Source of the DNA: Sphingobium sp. TCM1
Lineage (GTDB): Bacteria > Pseudomonadota > Alphaproteobacteria > Sphingomonadales > Sphingomonadaceae
Length of the DNA stretch: 64,000 nucleotides
Reading direction: 5' to 3'
Assembly: GCF_001650725.1 (NCBI RefSeq)
Contig: NZ_LXVX01000010.1
Span: forward strand, 16,122-80,121
Shown here: positions 1-9,162 of the stretch, piece after piece
Layout of the letters: each line of letters starts with the position of its first letter
How positions within the stretch are numbered: position 1 is the stretch's first letter
The notes under the pieces: generated by a model
The model's input: the letters and a program-made list of their open reading frames with translations, nothing else
Databases searched by the model: none
What the model was told of the DNA's origin: nothing
Made by a program: the position numbers and the translations under genes

Positions 1-90
1 CATACATTGGTGGGTTTGCCTAAGATGACACTCGGTAACTGGCTGCTGCCTCGCTCACTGGACTGCTATCCATAACGAAGGTGACGAAAG

Positions 91-855
91 TTGACGACCA
101 AAAATCTGACCGGCATGCTGGCCAAAAAGATGCCGCAGGAAACAGGCACCGCGCGCACAAAGGGCGAAACCCTGTTCCAGCTATTCTTTGCGCTCATCCA
201 ATGGCCTTGGCTGTTGAAAAGCCTTTATGGGGGAAACAAAGCTGAAAAAAATGCTGTTCTTGAGCGTATAAACCTTGAACAGGACGCCTTGCCTCATCTT
301 GGCAGCTGGAAAGCAGACACTTACCTTCTTCACAGGATTGTTGATGAGATTGAAGTCCGACAACCGAAAAATGTTGTGGAATTAGGTTCCGGAGTAACTT
401 CGCTGGTTATCGCCAAAGCATTGTCGCTTCACGGTGGCGGGCATTTATACAGCTACGATCAGTATGAACCGTTCGTTGAGCAGATGGGCATTTGGCTCGC
501 TGAGCACCACCTGTCGGCAAGTTTCAGCCATGCTCCGCTGAACTTTCGGGACAAGGCCTGGCCTGGATTATGGTATGTCTTGCATCACCTTCCAAAGACA
601 ATTGATCTGCTTGTCATAGATGGACCGCCTTGGTCAATACATCCCTTTACCCGAGGAATGGCGGAACGCCTTTTCGAACGTATCGCACCGGGAGGCCTTA
701 TCATGCTCGATGATGCAGCAAGACCAGGAGAAAGATACGTGGCGCGACGCTGGAGGAAAACCTGGAGAGACTTCGAGTTCAAGTTCGAAGGCAAGGGCGC
801 CAAAGGCCTGCTAACGGGACGGAGGATCGACGGATCAGATAATCGCCAAAAGTGA
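91..855 (+). CDS. class I SAM-dependent methyltransferase
   Basis: This 254-residue protein has the class I Rossmann methyltransferase pattern: a glycine-rich SAM loop VELGSGVTS near residue 96, an acidic residue at the end of the next strand (SYDQYEP, about 122), and VIDGPPW near 174, followed by GGLIMLDDA. The VIDGPP motif is typical of O-methyltransferase or sugar/FkbM-like small-molecule methyltransferases; the substrate cannot be told from sequence. The start is TTG at 91, with a purine-rich GAAGGTGA just upstream; no in-frame ATG gives a complete domain. It has no recognisable operon partner inside the window and is followed by an IS110 remnant, so it may be hitchhiking cargo. Confidence 0.75.
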   Translation: MTTKNLTGMLAKKMPQETGTARTKGETLFQLFFALIQWPWLLKSLYGGNKAEKNAVLERINLEQDALPHLGSWKADTYLLHRIVDEIEVRQPKNVVELGSGVTSLVIAKALSLHGGGHLYSYDQYEPFVEQMGIWLAEHHLSASFSHAPLNFRDKAWPGLWYVLHHLPKTIDLLVIDGPPWSIHPFTRGMAERLFERIAPGGLIMLDDAARPGERYVARRWRKTWRDFEFKFEGKGAKGLLTGRRIDGSDNRQK

Positions 856-887
856 CGCTGCAATGCATTATCGACTTCCGTTGCTGA

Positions 888-1146
888 TTCGGTTTGATCA
901 TTCCCAAGGGTTCCGGACGAGTCTTTGAAGGGCACGTCCGGAGCCTTTTGAGCACCAATGCTGCATTGGAGCGGATCATCTTGCCCATCCTCGAAGCATG
1001 GCGCAGCATGCGCAGCCAGACCGCAGAGCTCGGGAAGCAGCTCGTTTGCGGGGCACCAGAGCGACGCGTGCAAGCTGGCAGTCATAATGCATCAGATGCT
1101 GAAGACTGGCGAGCTGTTCGACAGGTCAGCAAACGCAAAGCCTTAA
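888..1146 (+). pseudogene. IS110-family transposase remnant
   Basis: Two collinear pieces of an IS110-type transposase lie in different frames. The first (from 888, just after an in-frame stop) reads FGLIIPKGSGRVFEGHVRSL and continues to LEAWRSMRSQTAELGKQLV, the helical linker before the Transposase_20 domain. The second, ending at 1146, reads ACKLAVIMHQMLKTGELFD, which matches the C-terminus of these proteins. The segment between them, which carries the VPGVG and serine motifs, is missing, so this is an internally deleted, non-functional copy. It differs from the intact IS110-type gene near 61-62 kb. Confidence 0.6.
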
Positions 1147-1599
1147 ACCAGTTCACGAGGAAGCTAGAAGGAAAAACCATAGCCGATCACGCCGGTATCC
1201 GGCGCCCGGTCGTCTCGTCGGGACGTTGGTCAGGCCATTCCGTCCAACAACGTTCCAGTTGCAATTACTGTCGGCAAAATGCGCGCACCACACTGGAAGG
1301 CCTCTCTTGCGAAACCCATCATGCGGCGGAACATGTCGACCGCGCAGACAACCATGCTCCTGGCAGCGCCCACCTTAAAGGCGCCAGGGTACCGAGCCTG
1401 TCGATCTTTATGACTGCAGCTGCCTGTCATCCCGCCACGGCAGCCCAGTGATGTTGCGAAAAGGTGCTTGCTCAGCGGTTCGCGATTAGACAACACCTTG
1501 GGCACAATCTAAGAAAGCCGTTGCACCGCCCCGTGCTGGCACCAAAGAAGGCCTCGAAATACAAAGGGGCTAGGGAGCAGCTGTCGATACCGGGCGCGG
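1147..1599. other. no gene recognised
   Basis: About 450 bases lie between the IS110 remnant and the end of the integrase gene. Short open frames exist on both strands, but none shows a recognisable motif or a ribosome-binding site. It may be the downstream flank of the degenerate insertion sequence. Confidence 0.4.
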
Positions 1600-2838
1600 T
1601 CATTTCAACCTGTCCATCAGGCGGCCGACGGCGCCCGCTTCGGCGGCCAAATTACGGTTGTAGCTCAGTGGCATTCGTGGCGACTTCCACCGCAAAGCAT
1701 CCATGATACCCGCGAGATCCTCGCCACTCGCGAACAAATCCTGGTTCAGCCCGATCCGTGTCGAGTGCGCGCTGATCCCTTTTAGCAATCTGGCCAAATC
1801 CTCGGCTGTCAGATCGGGCAGCGCGCCGAGGTCGAACGCCCGCTTGATGATCGACCGGAAAATCGGCCCGATCGAGCCCGGGTGGAGCGCCAGGCTGCCG
1901 ATGTCATATTCGACGCGCGCCTTCACGGCAGGCTTCGAGAGTGTCTTGCGCAGGTCCCAAGCCTCACGACCTGAAATGCTGTCGATCGCCCGACCGCGCA
2001 CGGCGGCGCGCGCCTTGTAGCGCCGCACCTGCACCCGCCGGAACAGCGGCCCGGCCGATAGCTCGGCAGCCTCGGTCCAGGCCATGATCGCCGCGACGGT
2101 GCGGGGGCTAAGATAGGCGGTCGCCCCCTCCCCGTCCTGATCGCCCTTACTGCGCAGGATCTGCAGCAGGCGTGACTCGGGGTCGATCGCCTCCTCGATA
2201 TGCTCGACGGCCACCGCCACGAGTTCGGAGGCTCGCAGGCCGGTATCATAGGCCGCCGACAGCAATGCACGATCGCGAAGGCCCGGCAGATCGTCTCCGC
2301 AGCTCTCTAGCAGCGCGCGGATGTTGAGCCCACGCGCCTTGTCACGCTCGACGTCGCGCACCGGGCCCTTGAACCGCAGCGGCCGCGCCTGCTTCTGCGC
2401 CGTCCCCTTCTCACGGCGCACGGCCTGCAGCCGCAACTTGACCAGCGGCGCCGGCGTCGGATCCTGGCGGTCGAGCAGTTGATGAATCTTGGCGATCGAC
2501 GCCTTGTACCGGGATAGCGACGCTGGACGGCTCCCCTTCCCCGCCCGCGCATCCAGATAATCGGCCACGGTCTCAGCCGTCGCCGGCAGCGCGATCCGGT
2601 TGGTGCGCCGACACCAGCTGTCGAATGCTTCGATGTCGGACTTGAGCGCGCGGATGCTGTGAGGCGACGAAGCGGCCTGATAGGCGGCGATCAGCGCCTC
2701 GTTGACGGCAATGCGCTCGCCCGCGCGCATCTGCACGATCGTCCAGGCAAGGTCGGCCGGCGCGCTAACGGTTGGCAGGATCGCCTCAGGCGCCGCCACA
2801 GCGTTTTCTGACCCTTCTAAGCCGGTTTCGGTGCCCAT
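1600..2838 (-). CDS. tyrosine-type site-specific recombinase (integrase)
   Basis: This 412-residue protein of the phage integrase / XerC-D superfamily cuts and rejoins DNA through a tyrosine. An N-terminal core-binding (SAM-like) domain covers roughly residues 20-150. The catalytic domain shows arginine I in DTGLRASELVAV (about 202), HSTRIG (His-x-x-Arg, about 355-358), LRWKSP (about 383) and the tyrosine in SYNRNLA (about 393). All key residues are present, so it should be active. It points away from the replication module. A tRNA-Lys fragment at 26.5 kb is a plausible target or attachment site for it, though the link is inferred. The start ATG at 2838 was kept because no better site is visible. 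Confidence 0.9.
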   Translation of the reverse strand: MGTETGLEGSENAVAAPEAILPTVSAPADLAWTIVQMRAGERIAVNEALIAAYQAASSPHSIRALKSDIEAFDSWCRRTNRIALPATAETVADYLDARAGKGSRPASLSRYKASIAKIHQLLDRQDPTPAPLVKLRLQAVRREKGTAQKQARPLRFKGPVRDVERDKARGLNIRALLESCGDDLPGLRDRALLSAAYDTGLRASELVAVAVEHIEEAIDPESRLLQILRSKGDQDGEGATAYLSPRTVAAIMAWTEAAELSAGPLFRRVQVRRYKARAAVRGRAIDSISGREAWDLRKTLSKPAVKARVEYDIGSLALHPGSIGPIFRSIIKRAFDLGALPDLTAEDLARLLKGISAHSTRIGLNQDLFASGEDLAGIMDALRWKSPRMPLSYNRNLAAEAGAVGRLMDRLK

Positions 2839-2997
2839 CCTGCGCCACGCTCCTCAGCGGCCCTTGTAGCTCACCTAATAAAGAGAGGTCAATTCCGCTT
2901 ATGCGATAACTGCAATTATCACATGTCGATTTCCCATCAGTATCGGCTGCCTCAACTAACATGTGACTTTGGTTGAGATCACCGATAACCATATCGG

Positions 2998-3927
2998 ATG
3001 CCGAGGCCGCCCTCCCCTGCCCCACTGCTGCTCATCGGTCGGCTCGACGGTCGTCTTTTTCGTAGTCCAGCACGCGACATTTGGCTTGGGAGAGCGCGAA
3101 TGTCAGCGACCTCAACAGTTGCCGCGCTCGCGGGGCTACCGGTCGACACAAGCGACCTGCTTGCCTGGATTACAGGCCGGAGCCCTCCTCCTCGCCACTG
3201 TGAAGGCCTGAATGACCCCATGTCGGTCGCAGCACTCGTGCACTTCGTGCTGCTCGCACAGGAAGCAGAAGGTGATGCCGTGGCCAAGGCGACGCTCAAC
3301 GCGCTGCGCCTGCTGCTCGACGATCGAGAGGAGGCGCAGACCTGGGGCCGCCACGACCTCGTTCTATTCGGATCGGCGTTTCGAGCGGCCAAGCGGAGGT
3401 TGGCCGAACCATATCCAGCCCCTACCCTTCTGGCGGTCGCAGAGCGCCTCCTGGAGGTCCACGCGGAGCTCGAGATCGCGCCGGTCGGCGGTCGGTCCCT
3501 AGCGACGCTGGACGGGCGCCAGCTCACCGTCGATCCCCGAACCTTCGGCACGATCTGGCTGTTGGCCTGCCATCTTCCAATGGCGCTGCTCGCCGCAGGA
3601 TTTACCTCCCAGATCATCCCGTCGTTCGTGTGCCTTCCAAGATTCTTCGGCGTCACTGCGCGCGATCTTGCCGTTGATCTCGAAAAGCGCCTTGGAGACA
3701 CCGCGCTGACTGGCCTGAAAGAACTTGATGCCGTTGAAAGGCTCGATGCCAACCTTCCCAAGGAGCTCGGCGTCACCCGGCGCAGTAAGCTCCCTGCCCT
3801 CATGCGCTTAGAGGCTGCCTTTCCGGGCATCCGCATCCCTGCGATCGCACGGCTTCTTAAAATCTCTCCTCAAGGAGCGGCGAAGCTTGCCAGCCGGGCG
3901 AGAGAGAGACGCGGCCACCCTTATTGA
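2998..3927 (+). CDS. plasmid-associated HTH-containing protein, function unknown
   Basis: The product is a 309-residue protein. The N-terminal part (WLGRARMSATSTVAALAGLP) and a C-terminal helix-turn-helix-like stretch (IPAIARLLKISPQGAAKLAS, about residues 280-300) resemble the DUF1612/HTH_13 type of protein known from rhizobial plasmids; this is a resemblance by eye only. The C-terminal helices suggest DNA binding. It is convergent with parB and their ends overlap by 7 bases. Start 2998 keeps the conserved-looking N-terminal segment; an internal ATG at 3100 would remove it. Confidence 0.5.
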   Translation: MPRPPSPAPLLLIGRLDGRLFRSPARDIWLGRARMSATSTVAALAGLPVDTSDLLAWITGRSPPPRHCEGLNDPMSVAALVHFVLLAQEAEGDAVAKATLNALRLLLDDREEAQTWGRHDLVLFGSAFRAAKRRLAEPYPAPTLLAVAERLLEVHAELEIAPVGGRSLATLDGRQLTVDPRTFGTIWLLACHLPMALLAAGFTSQIIPSFVCLPRFFGVTARDLAVDLEKRLGDTALTGLKELDAVERLDANLPKELGVTRRSKLPALMRLEAAFPGIRIPAIARLLKISPQGAAKLASRARERRGHPY

Positions 3928-4961
3928 GGCCAGTGATAATCGAGAAGGTCGCGTAATGCTGCTTCGGCCTCCGCTCGACTCCCGCCGCCTTTGTGGAAGA
4001 GCGTCAGCGTCACGCCACGCCTGTCCTTTCCGTCGACGCGAAGCAGTGCCGTGCCGCCGGGGCTATGCACGACCACGGAATCCGATCCTGTCCTCTTGGG
4101 GGCTTTTGCCGGCTTGGGCTCCTTCTTGCGCGGCGCGGCCGACCCGACCACCGCTAACAGGGCGCGAATCGTCTCAGGAGCATTGGCGGGCAACCCCTCA
4201 TTGCCTGCCGCGCGCGCTTCAAACAGACGACGCGCCTCGGCGAGCACACGCGAGCGATCATCGTCGGATTTCAGCACAGGCTTCAGACTGCCGATATGCG
4301 AGATCTTCAGCTCGAAAGGATCTGGGAAAGCCGCGACGACGGCTTCAGGCAATCTGGCTAGATCAAGGTAACGGCTGACCCACGCCTCGGACTGGTTCAG
4401 CCGCCTCGCCATCTCCTTCTGGCTGCCGCCATAATAGAGATCGAGCGCCTTAAGATAGTCTCGCGCTCGCTCCAGATCGCTGAGATCCTCGCGCGCCCGG
4501 TTCTCCAGATCGGAAATGCGAAACGCCTGCTCATCCGTCAGATCGCGCACTTCCACGAGGTAGCGCACCTCGGGATGATTGTTCGCCCGTAGCCAAGATA
4601 CCGACCAATGGCGGCGAGCCCCGCAGATGATCTCGAAATCATAGTCCGGCTCATGAATGCGCCGAACGATCGCGGGGACCTCCTGCTTGCCCTGCGCGAG
4701 GATACTCTCGATTAGATCGTCACACCGTTCACGGCTCAGTGCGCCGTAGTCCCGATTGTGCCGTTCCCAAATCCGGCAGCGCGCCGGATCAACGAGTTCC
4801 TGCGGGTTATTCACCACCGCACCGGAAGCTAGTTCGGCCAAGCGATTGTTACGGCCGCCAAGGACCCCTACCCCCAAACGCGGACCACGCTCCTGACCTT
4901 CGGCGCTGGGCTCCACAGAGGACGCCAGATCGCCTAGAAAGCTCTTGTTCTTCGAACTCAT
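3921..4961 (-). CDS. parB: ParB-family plasmid partition protein
   Basis: The gene encodes a 346-residue centromere-binding protein. The ParB/sulfiredoxin-like N-domain contains GARRHW (about 114), the variant of the GERR nucleotide-binding motif, and SDLENRAREDLSDLERARDY. A helix-turn-helix follows (SQKEMARRLNQSEAWVSRYL, about 179-200), then a dimerisation tail ending in a basic/acidic segment. It lies 46 bases downstream of parA on the same strand, and the gap carries one copy of the 18-bp palindrome that is the likely parS. Function: it loads on parS and drives ParA-dependent segregation. Confidence 0.92.
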   Translation of the reverse strand: MSSKNKSFLGDLASSVEPSAEGQERGPRLGVGVLGGRNNRLAELASGAVVNNPQELVDPARCRIWERHNRDYGALSRERCDDLIESILAQGKQEVPAIVRRIHEPDYDFEIICGARRHWSVSWLRANNHPEVRYLVEVRDLTDEQAFRISDLENRAREDLSDLERARDYLKALDLYYGGSQKEMARRLNQSEAWVSRYLDLARLPEAVVAAFPDPFELKISHIGSLKPVLKSDDDRSRVLAEARRLFEARAAGNEGLPANAPETIRALLAVVGSAAPRKKEPKPAKAPKRTGSDSVVVHSPGGTALLRVDGKDRRGVTLTLFHKGGGSRAEAEAALRDLLDYHWPQ

Positions 4962-4981
4962 TTTGCCCCCCTATTTGCCGA

Positions 4982-4999
4982 AATTGCAGGGCTGCAATT
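4982..4999. repeat. parS-like palindrome, copy 1
   Basis: The site reads AATTGCAGGGCTGCAATT: 8-bp arms around a 2-base centre, in the parA-parB intergenic gap. The same core occurs at 6368-6385 and 7697-7724. Location and repetition suggest a ParB binding site (centromere). Confidence 0.7.
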
Positions 5000-5007
5000 C
5001 TTGTCCA

Positions 5008-6210
5008 TCACGCATGCCCATCCTTGCGCAAACGGCTCAGATGGCTGGGCCAGGTCTTACGAATATCAAGCTCGATCTCGGCATTCACGCCATCGAGATA
5101 GGTCAGGCAGCGATCACGCACGGTCTTGCTCGTCATCGGGCCGTCCAGTTCGTAAACGGTCATCAGACGGGCGGTAGCGTTGTCGATCTCGGCAGAGTCC
5201 TTGAGCGGCGAGCGTACCATGGCGGTTCCGTAAACCTGCCGCATCAGGTCGAGCAGGCCCTTCTGCATCGATTTGCCCTCATCCACCTTCGATGCCACGA
5301 AGCGCAGGAAGGACAGCTGCGGCGCGAGGTCGTGCGTCGAGAGTTCCTGAATGGTCTCGTCGAGCATGGCGAGAAAGGCAGCCGTCGAGGAGAAGTCCAT
5401 CACGGTTGGTGGAACCGGCACCACCAGTGCGTTGGCTGCCCTGAGAACGGATAGGGAGATTGCTCCCAAGGCTGGCGGCGGATCGAGGATCACTACATCG
5501 TAGAGATCCTGCACCGAGGCGATACCCTGCGCCATTCGATCGAGCAGAGCCCCCTGCCCCCGCGCCATACGCGCCGCGAGTTCATATTCCGACTGGAAGA
5601 GACGCAGGTTGGCCGGGATCAGGTCAAGACCATCGAAATGGGTCTTGCGGATCGCATAATCGAGGGACTTGCGTTCACCCTCTCGCAGGTACGGATAGAG
5701 CGTGTCGTTCTCGTTCAAATCGAGATCCGGCACATAGCCGAAAAGGGTCGTAGCAGACGCCTGGCTGTCGCAATCAATCAGGAGGACACGATAGCCGCGG
5801 ATCGCCAGATATTGCGCCAGATGGACCGACACCGTCGACTTGCCGACACCACCCTTGAAGTTCTGGACCGCGATGACAGAACACGGGTCGCTTGGATCGC
5901 GCCATGGGCGCGTGCCAAAGGCGCCACGCATGTCATTCAACTGAGCAAGCGTGTATCCCATGCGCCGACCGCTTTCTGTCCGCGGAGGTGGCACAAGACG
6001 GCCATCGCTCTCGGCCTCGCGAATCGCTCCGGTCGTCCGCCCCACCAGATCGGCGGCCTTTCCGATCTGAAACGTCGGTTCTCGCCGCTCGTCGGCGCGC
6101 GCGCTTCGGGCCGAGTTGCGCAGCTTTTCAAGGACAGAGGAAGACCGAGCAGCGAGCGACGCAACATCGAGTGTTTCCCCCATCCGCACTTCATCAATTG
6201 CGGACGCCAT
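5008..6210 (-). CDS. parA: ParA-family partition ATPase with N-terminal HTH
   Basis: This is a partition Walker ATPase of the long (type Ia-like) form. Residues 1-110 include a MerR/HTH-like region (IGKAADLVGRTTGAIREAE), which normally autoregulates the operon. The deviant Walker A KGGVGKST is at about 117-124, and LLIDCDSQ and VVILDPPPALG supply Walker A' and B. The chosen start is ATG at 6210, preceded at 5 bases by AGGAG; an upstream in-frame ATG at 6237 lacks such a site. A possible -35 TTGACC lies near 6260-6265. It is transcribed with parB, and palindromes flank the operon. Confidence 0.92.
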   Translation of the reverse strand: MASAIDEVRMGETLDVASLAARSSSVLEKLRNSARSARADERREPTFQIGKAADLVGRTTGAIREAESDGRLVPPPRTESGRRMGYTLAQLNDMRGAFGTRPWRDPSDPCSVIAVQNFKGGVGKSTVSVHLAQYLAIRGYRVLLIDCDSQASATTLFGYVPDLDLNENDTLYPYLREGERKSLDYAIRKTHFDGLDLIPANLRLFQSEYELAARMARGQGALLDRMAQGIASVQDLYDVVILDPPPALGAISLSVLRAANALVVPVPPTVMDFSSTAAFLAMLDETIQELSTHDLAPQLSFLRFVASKVDEGKSMQKGLLDLMRQVYGTAMVRSPLKDSAEIDNATARLMTVYELDGPMTSKTVRDRCLTYLDGVNAEIELDIRKTWPSHLSRLRKDGHA

Positions 6211-6367
6211 AGCTGCTCCTGTTAAAGTCTGGAGCATCCATGTTCGATTTTCACTTTTTGGTCAATATCCGCCCGAAATTTGACAGTTGGACCATGGAGA
6301 CCGTCGGATCGCCAGCCCGTACTTCTATCCTGTCCTCTTGGGGGCTAATCGACGCCTTCATGGCAGG

Positions 6368-6385
6368 AATTGCAGCCCTGCAATT
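6368..6385. repeat. parS-like palindrome, copy 2
   Basis: The site reads AATTGCAGCCCTGCAATT, the same palindrome as at 4982 with its centre read from the other strand. It lies between the divergent parA and YcaQ-like genes. Confidence 0.7.
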
Positions 6386-6496
6386 TGTGCCAGACGCGCC
6401 TTCCGCTCGCAACCTGACTCGGTGGGGGCACAGGATTGACGATAGCGCGACGTTCATCCTTGCGGGTCGCAAGTGACCGCGTTGATATGTGTCGTC

Positions 6497-7675
6497 ATGA
6501 CAGAGAGCCTCAACCCCGCGCTTGCCCGACGCATCGCCCTTGCCGCGCAAGGCTTTGGTGAGGCCATGCCTTCTATTGTCAGGGCTAACCATTTGCGGCG
6601 TACTATCGCCCGGCTCGGTCTCCACCAGATCGACAGCGTCAACGTGTTGACGCGAGCTCACTACCTTCCGGCCTATTCGCGCCTTGGTGTTTATGATCCG
6701 AGGTTGCTGGAGGCCGACGCCTGGGGGCCACTCCGATCGCGTCGGCTCTTCGAATATTGGGCGCACGAAGCGTCTTTGATCCCCCTCCCCCTCCAGCCGT
6801 TGCTGCGATGGCGACAGGCAATGGCAGACGCTGGCGAGACTGGATGGAAGGGTCTGCGCATATTCGCGCGCGATCGGCGGGCGGACGCGATCTCGATCCT
6901 CGAGCGCATCCGCAACGACGGACCCCTCGCTGCATCCGATATCGAAAGCGGGAAGCGACGCGCAGGCTGGTGGGAGTGGGGCGACAGCAAGATGGCGCTG
7001 GAGTGGCTTTTCTGGTCCGGCCACATCACCACTGCGACACGACGTGCGAGTTTCGAGCGAGTGTATGATCTCACCGAGCGCGTGTTGCCACAGACGATCC
7101 TCGCTCTCCCCACCCCGGAACCTGCGGCAGCCAGACGCCAACTCATTGAGCACAGCGCCCGCGCCCTTGGCGTAGCAACGGCAAAAGATCTGCGTGACTA
7201 TTTCCGGCTTTCTCCAACAGAGGCTCATCCAGCTATTGCGCAGCTCGTGGAGGAGGGCGTCCTTCAGCCCGTGAAGATTGATGGGTGGAACCAGTCAACG
7301 TGGTTGCACCGGGAGGCGAGGCGCCCACGACGAATACGCCATGCCGCTTTGCTAGCGCCATTCGATCCATTGATCTGGGAACGCGACCGCGCCGAGCGCC
7401 TCTTTGGCATACGCTATCGGATCGAAATATACGTCCCTGCTCCGCTGCGCACCTATGGATATTATGTTCTACCGTTCCTGCTTGATGAGCAGATCGTCGC
7501 ACGGGTCGACCTGAAGGCAGACCGGAAAGCGAAAGCGCTACTCGTTCAACAAAAGACGTTCGAGAGCGACGCGCCTGCTCATGCCGGCGAAGAGCTGGAC
7601 GAGGCCCTCCGGTCAATGGCGCGGTGGCTGGGATTGGACCGTGTGATATTCGGCGATGCGGTGAGGGGCGTGTGA
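6497..7675 (+). CDS. YcaQ-like crosslink-repair DNA glycosylase (HTH_42)
   Basis: This protein of about 392 residues belongs to the winged-helix YcaQ/AlkX family, whose members unhook interstrand crosslinks. Family landmarks are RRIALAAQGF at the N-terminus, WWEWGDSKMALEWLFWSGH (about 155-173), and the central WLHREARRPRRIRHAALLAP followed by FDPLIWERDRAERLF and YGYYVLPFLL. The conserved W-x-W / E-W-LF core is intact. I chose ATG 6497; a GTG at 6473 is also open but only adds eight residues of no family character. It sits between two partition palindromes in a plasmid backbone, an odd place for a repair gene. Confidence 0.85.
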   Translation: MTESLNPALARRIALAAQGFGEAMPSIVRANHLRRTIARLGLHQIDSVNVLTRAHYLPAYSRLGVYDPRLLEADAWGPLRSRRLFEYWAHEASLIPLPLQPLLRWRQAMADAGETGWKGLRIFARDRRADAISILERIRNDGPLAASDIESGKRRAGWWEWGDSKMALEWLFWSGHITTATRRASFERVYDLTERVLPQTILALPTPEPAAARRQLIEHSARALGVATAKDLRDYFRLSPTEAHPAIAQLVEEGVLQPVKIDGWNQSTWLHREARRPRRIRHAALLAPFDPLIWERDRAERLFGIRYRIEIYVPAPLRTYGYYVLPFLLDEQIVARVDLKADRKAKALLVQQKTFESDAPAHAGEELDEALRSMARWLGLDRVIFGDAVRGV

Positions 7676-7696
7676 CCGCCTGCACGACCCTTTGTG

Positions 7697-7724
7697 GCAC
7701 AAATTGCAGGGCTGCAATTTGTGC
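7697..7724. repeat. parS-like palindrome, copy 3 (extended)
   Basis: This is the same core as the two copies to the left (AATTGCAGGGCTGCAATT at 7702-7719), extended here to 13-bp perfect arms beginning GCACAAATTGCAG. It lies between the 3' ends of the convergent YcaQ-like gene and repA. The hairpin could also act as a bidirectional terminator. Confidence 0.7.
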
Positions 7725-7726
7725 TG

Positions 7727-8941
7727 TTACGGCCGGCCTCGCCGATTGAAAAAGGCTTCGCACCAGCCCTTCCAGGACTTTTCGAGTTTCGTACCGGACA
7801 GGGTGTTCAAGCGAGCGCCCATATGGTCGCGATAGGCCTCGGCGATCATGTCGACGTCCCAGCCACCGCCATAGCGAACTCCAATCTCACGAGCCGCCTC
7901 CTCGGTAGCCCCGAAATGCAGCCGGCCCCGGGGGAACCTTGCCCACAATTCTACCCCGCCCGACGACGCCGCGTCCGAGCTTACCAGCGCAGCAGTTACC
8001 TTCTTCAGGACATTCGCCACGTCCACGCCGTCGACGGTCGGGCTGTGGGGAAGGGGACTATCGCTTGCCACGACCTTCTCGACGGTATCGTCGCGCCTAG
8101 CTTTCCGTCCCTTCGAATGACGCTCGAGTTCGTCGACCGTTGCAATCTGCGCCGGCGCATCTTTCGAGACGAACCGGAACTCGATCTCGATCACGGCACG
8201 GCCTCGCCGGATCTCTTGCCATTCGACTGTGAAGTGGGCGAGCTGGTCGATCTCTGCCTTGGCGACCGTCAGAACCTTGCGGCGTAGCTGAGCGAAGTCG
8301 GCATACTTGTCGGGATCGATCCCCAGCGCCGCGCGCAAACCCACCATATCGACTTTCCACACAGGTTGCCGTCTGTGGAGGCGAAGAGCGCCCTCTTCGT
8401 ACAGCTTCAGGGCATAGGCTGACCTGAACCCTAGCACGGCCTGGCGGTTCATCACCGCATAGGTTTCGGACTCCTGGATAAGCCGGCGAGCGTCAGGCGT
8501 GAACTGCCACTCGATCCAGCCCGTTTCCTTGTCGTTGTCCTCGACCTCTTCCCAAGACGCCTGAATAAGGTTGAAACGCTTCGTGGCGCGCTTGCCGCGC
8601 CAAGATTTGTCATCCTCTGCGAAGAGCGTTCTGTGCAACTCTTCAAGCATATCGACAATTCGTTCGTTGCCCTTGTGGCCGCGACGGATGTCCGACTTTC
8701 GCATACGGTGCGTCGTGTCTTGCCAGGCATCGCCGCCCGCAGTCAGGATCATGAGGGCGAGGAGGCGGGAGGCGGTCAGACTGAGCGATTGCCCTTTGAC
8801 GAAGCGGACCTCGACAAGGCGACCGGGTTTGGCGAACTGGTCGCCACCCTTGCGAGCGAGCGCTGCAGCCACGCGCATCGAGCGGGCGGCCGAAGTCTCT
8901 TCGCCGCCTTCCTCGTCTACGCTTTCCGCTGGCACTCCCAT
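7727..8941 (-). CDS. repA: plasmid replication initiator RepA (Rep_3-type)
   Basis: This protein of 404 residues has the layout of iteron-binding initiators: winged-helix 1 around LVEVRFVKGQSLSLTASRLL and winged-helix 2 around FRSAYALKLYEEGALRLHRR to IDQLAHFTVEWQEIRRGRAV. The C-terminal 120 residues are a family-specific extension. ATG 8941 was chosen over the GTG at 8950 because GAGGTG lies 6 bases upstream. A set of 22-bp iterons begins about 50 bp upstream of the start, with a partial copy in reverse orientation at 8972-8984 that could serve for autoregulation. It initiates replication of the element. Confidence 0.85.
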   Translation of the reverse strand: MGVPAESVDEEGGEETSAARSMRVAAALARKGGDQFAKPGRLVEVRFVKGQSLSLTASRLLALMILTAGGDAWQDTTHRMRKSDIRRGHKGNERIVDMLEELHRTLFAEDDKSWRGKRATKRFNLIQASWEEVEDNDKETGWIEWQFTPDARRLIQESETYAVMNRQAVLGFRSAYALKLYEEGALRLHRRQPVWKVDMVGLRAALGIDPDKYADFAQLRRKVLTVAKAEIDQLAHFTVEWQEIRRGRAVIEIEFRFVSKDAPAQIATVDELERHSKGRKARRDDTVEKVVASDSPLPHSPTVDGVDVANVLKKVTAALVSSDAASSGGVELWARFPRGRLHFGATEEAAREIGVRYGGGWDVDMIAEAYRDHMGARLNTLSGTKLEKSWKGWCEAFFNRRGRP

Positions 8942-8988
8942 GCGATTCACCTCACACTGTTTCGGAAACTGCCTGTCCTGACCTCGTT

Positions 8989-9043
8989 CGTCAAGTCAGG
9001 TCAGGTTAGACTCTTCTTAGAGCCCCCAAAAGGTCAGGATAGA
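8989..9043. repeat. iterons next to the repA promoter
   Basis: Two units related to the main iterons (8989-9010 and 9022-9043), each ending in GGTCAGG-TTAGA or GGTCAGG-ATAGA. They lie between repA and the tandem block. A shorter reverse-oriented match (GTCCTGACCTCGT) is at 8972-8984. They probably bind RepA and repress it. Confidence 0.65.
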
Positions 9044-9162
9044 TTCGCCGTGAGAATCGGACATTCCGCCTGTGATTCCGCCGAGTCGCAATTGTCAGCG
9101 GTATCGCGCGAAACAGGGACCAAAAAGCGGCTCGAAACACATGGTTCGGTCACGATACCACG

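Noticed and set aside
1230..1505. Minus-strand frame downstream of the IS110 remnant
   Set aside because: No ribosome-binding site or family motif; probably chance or remnant flank.
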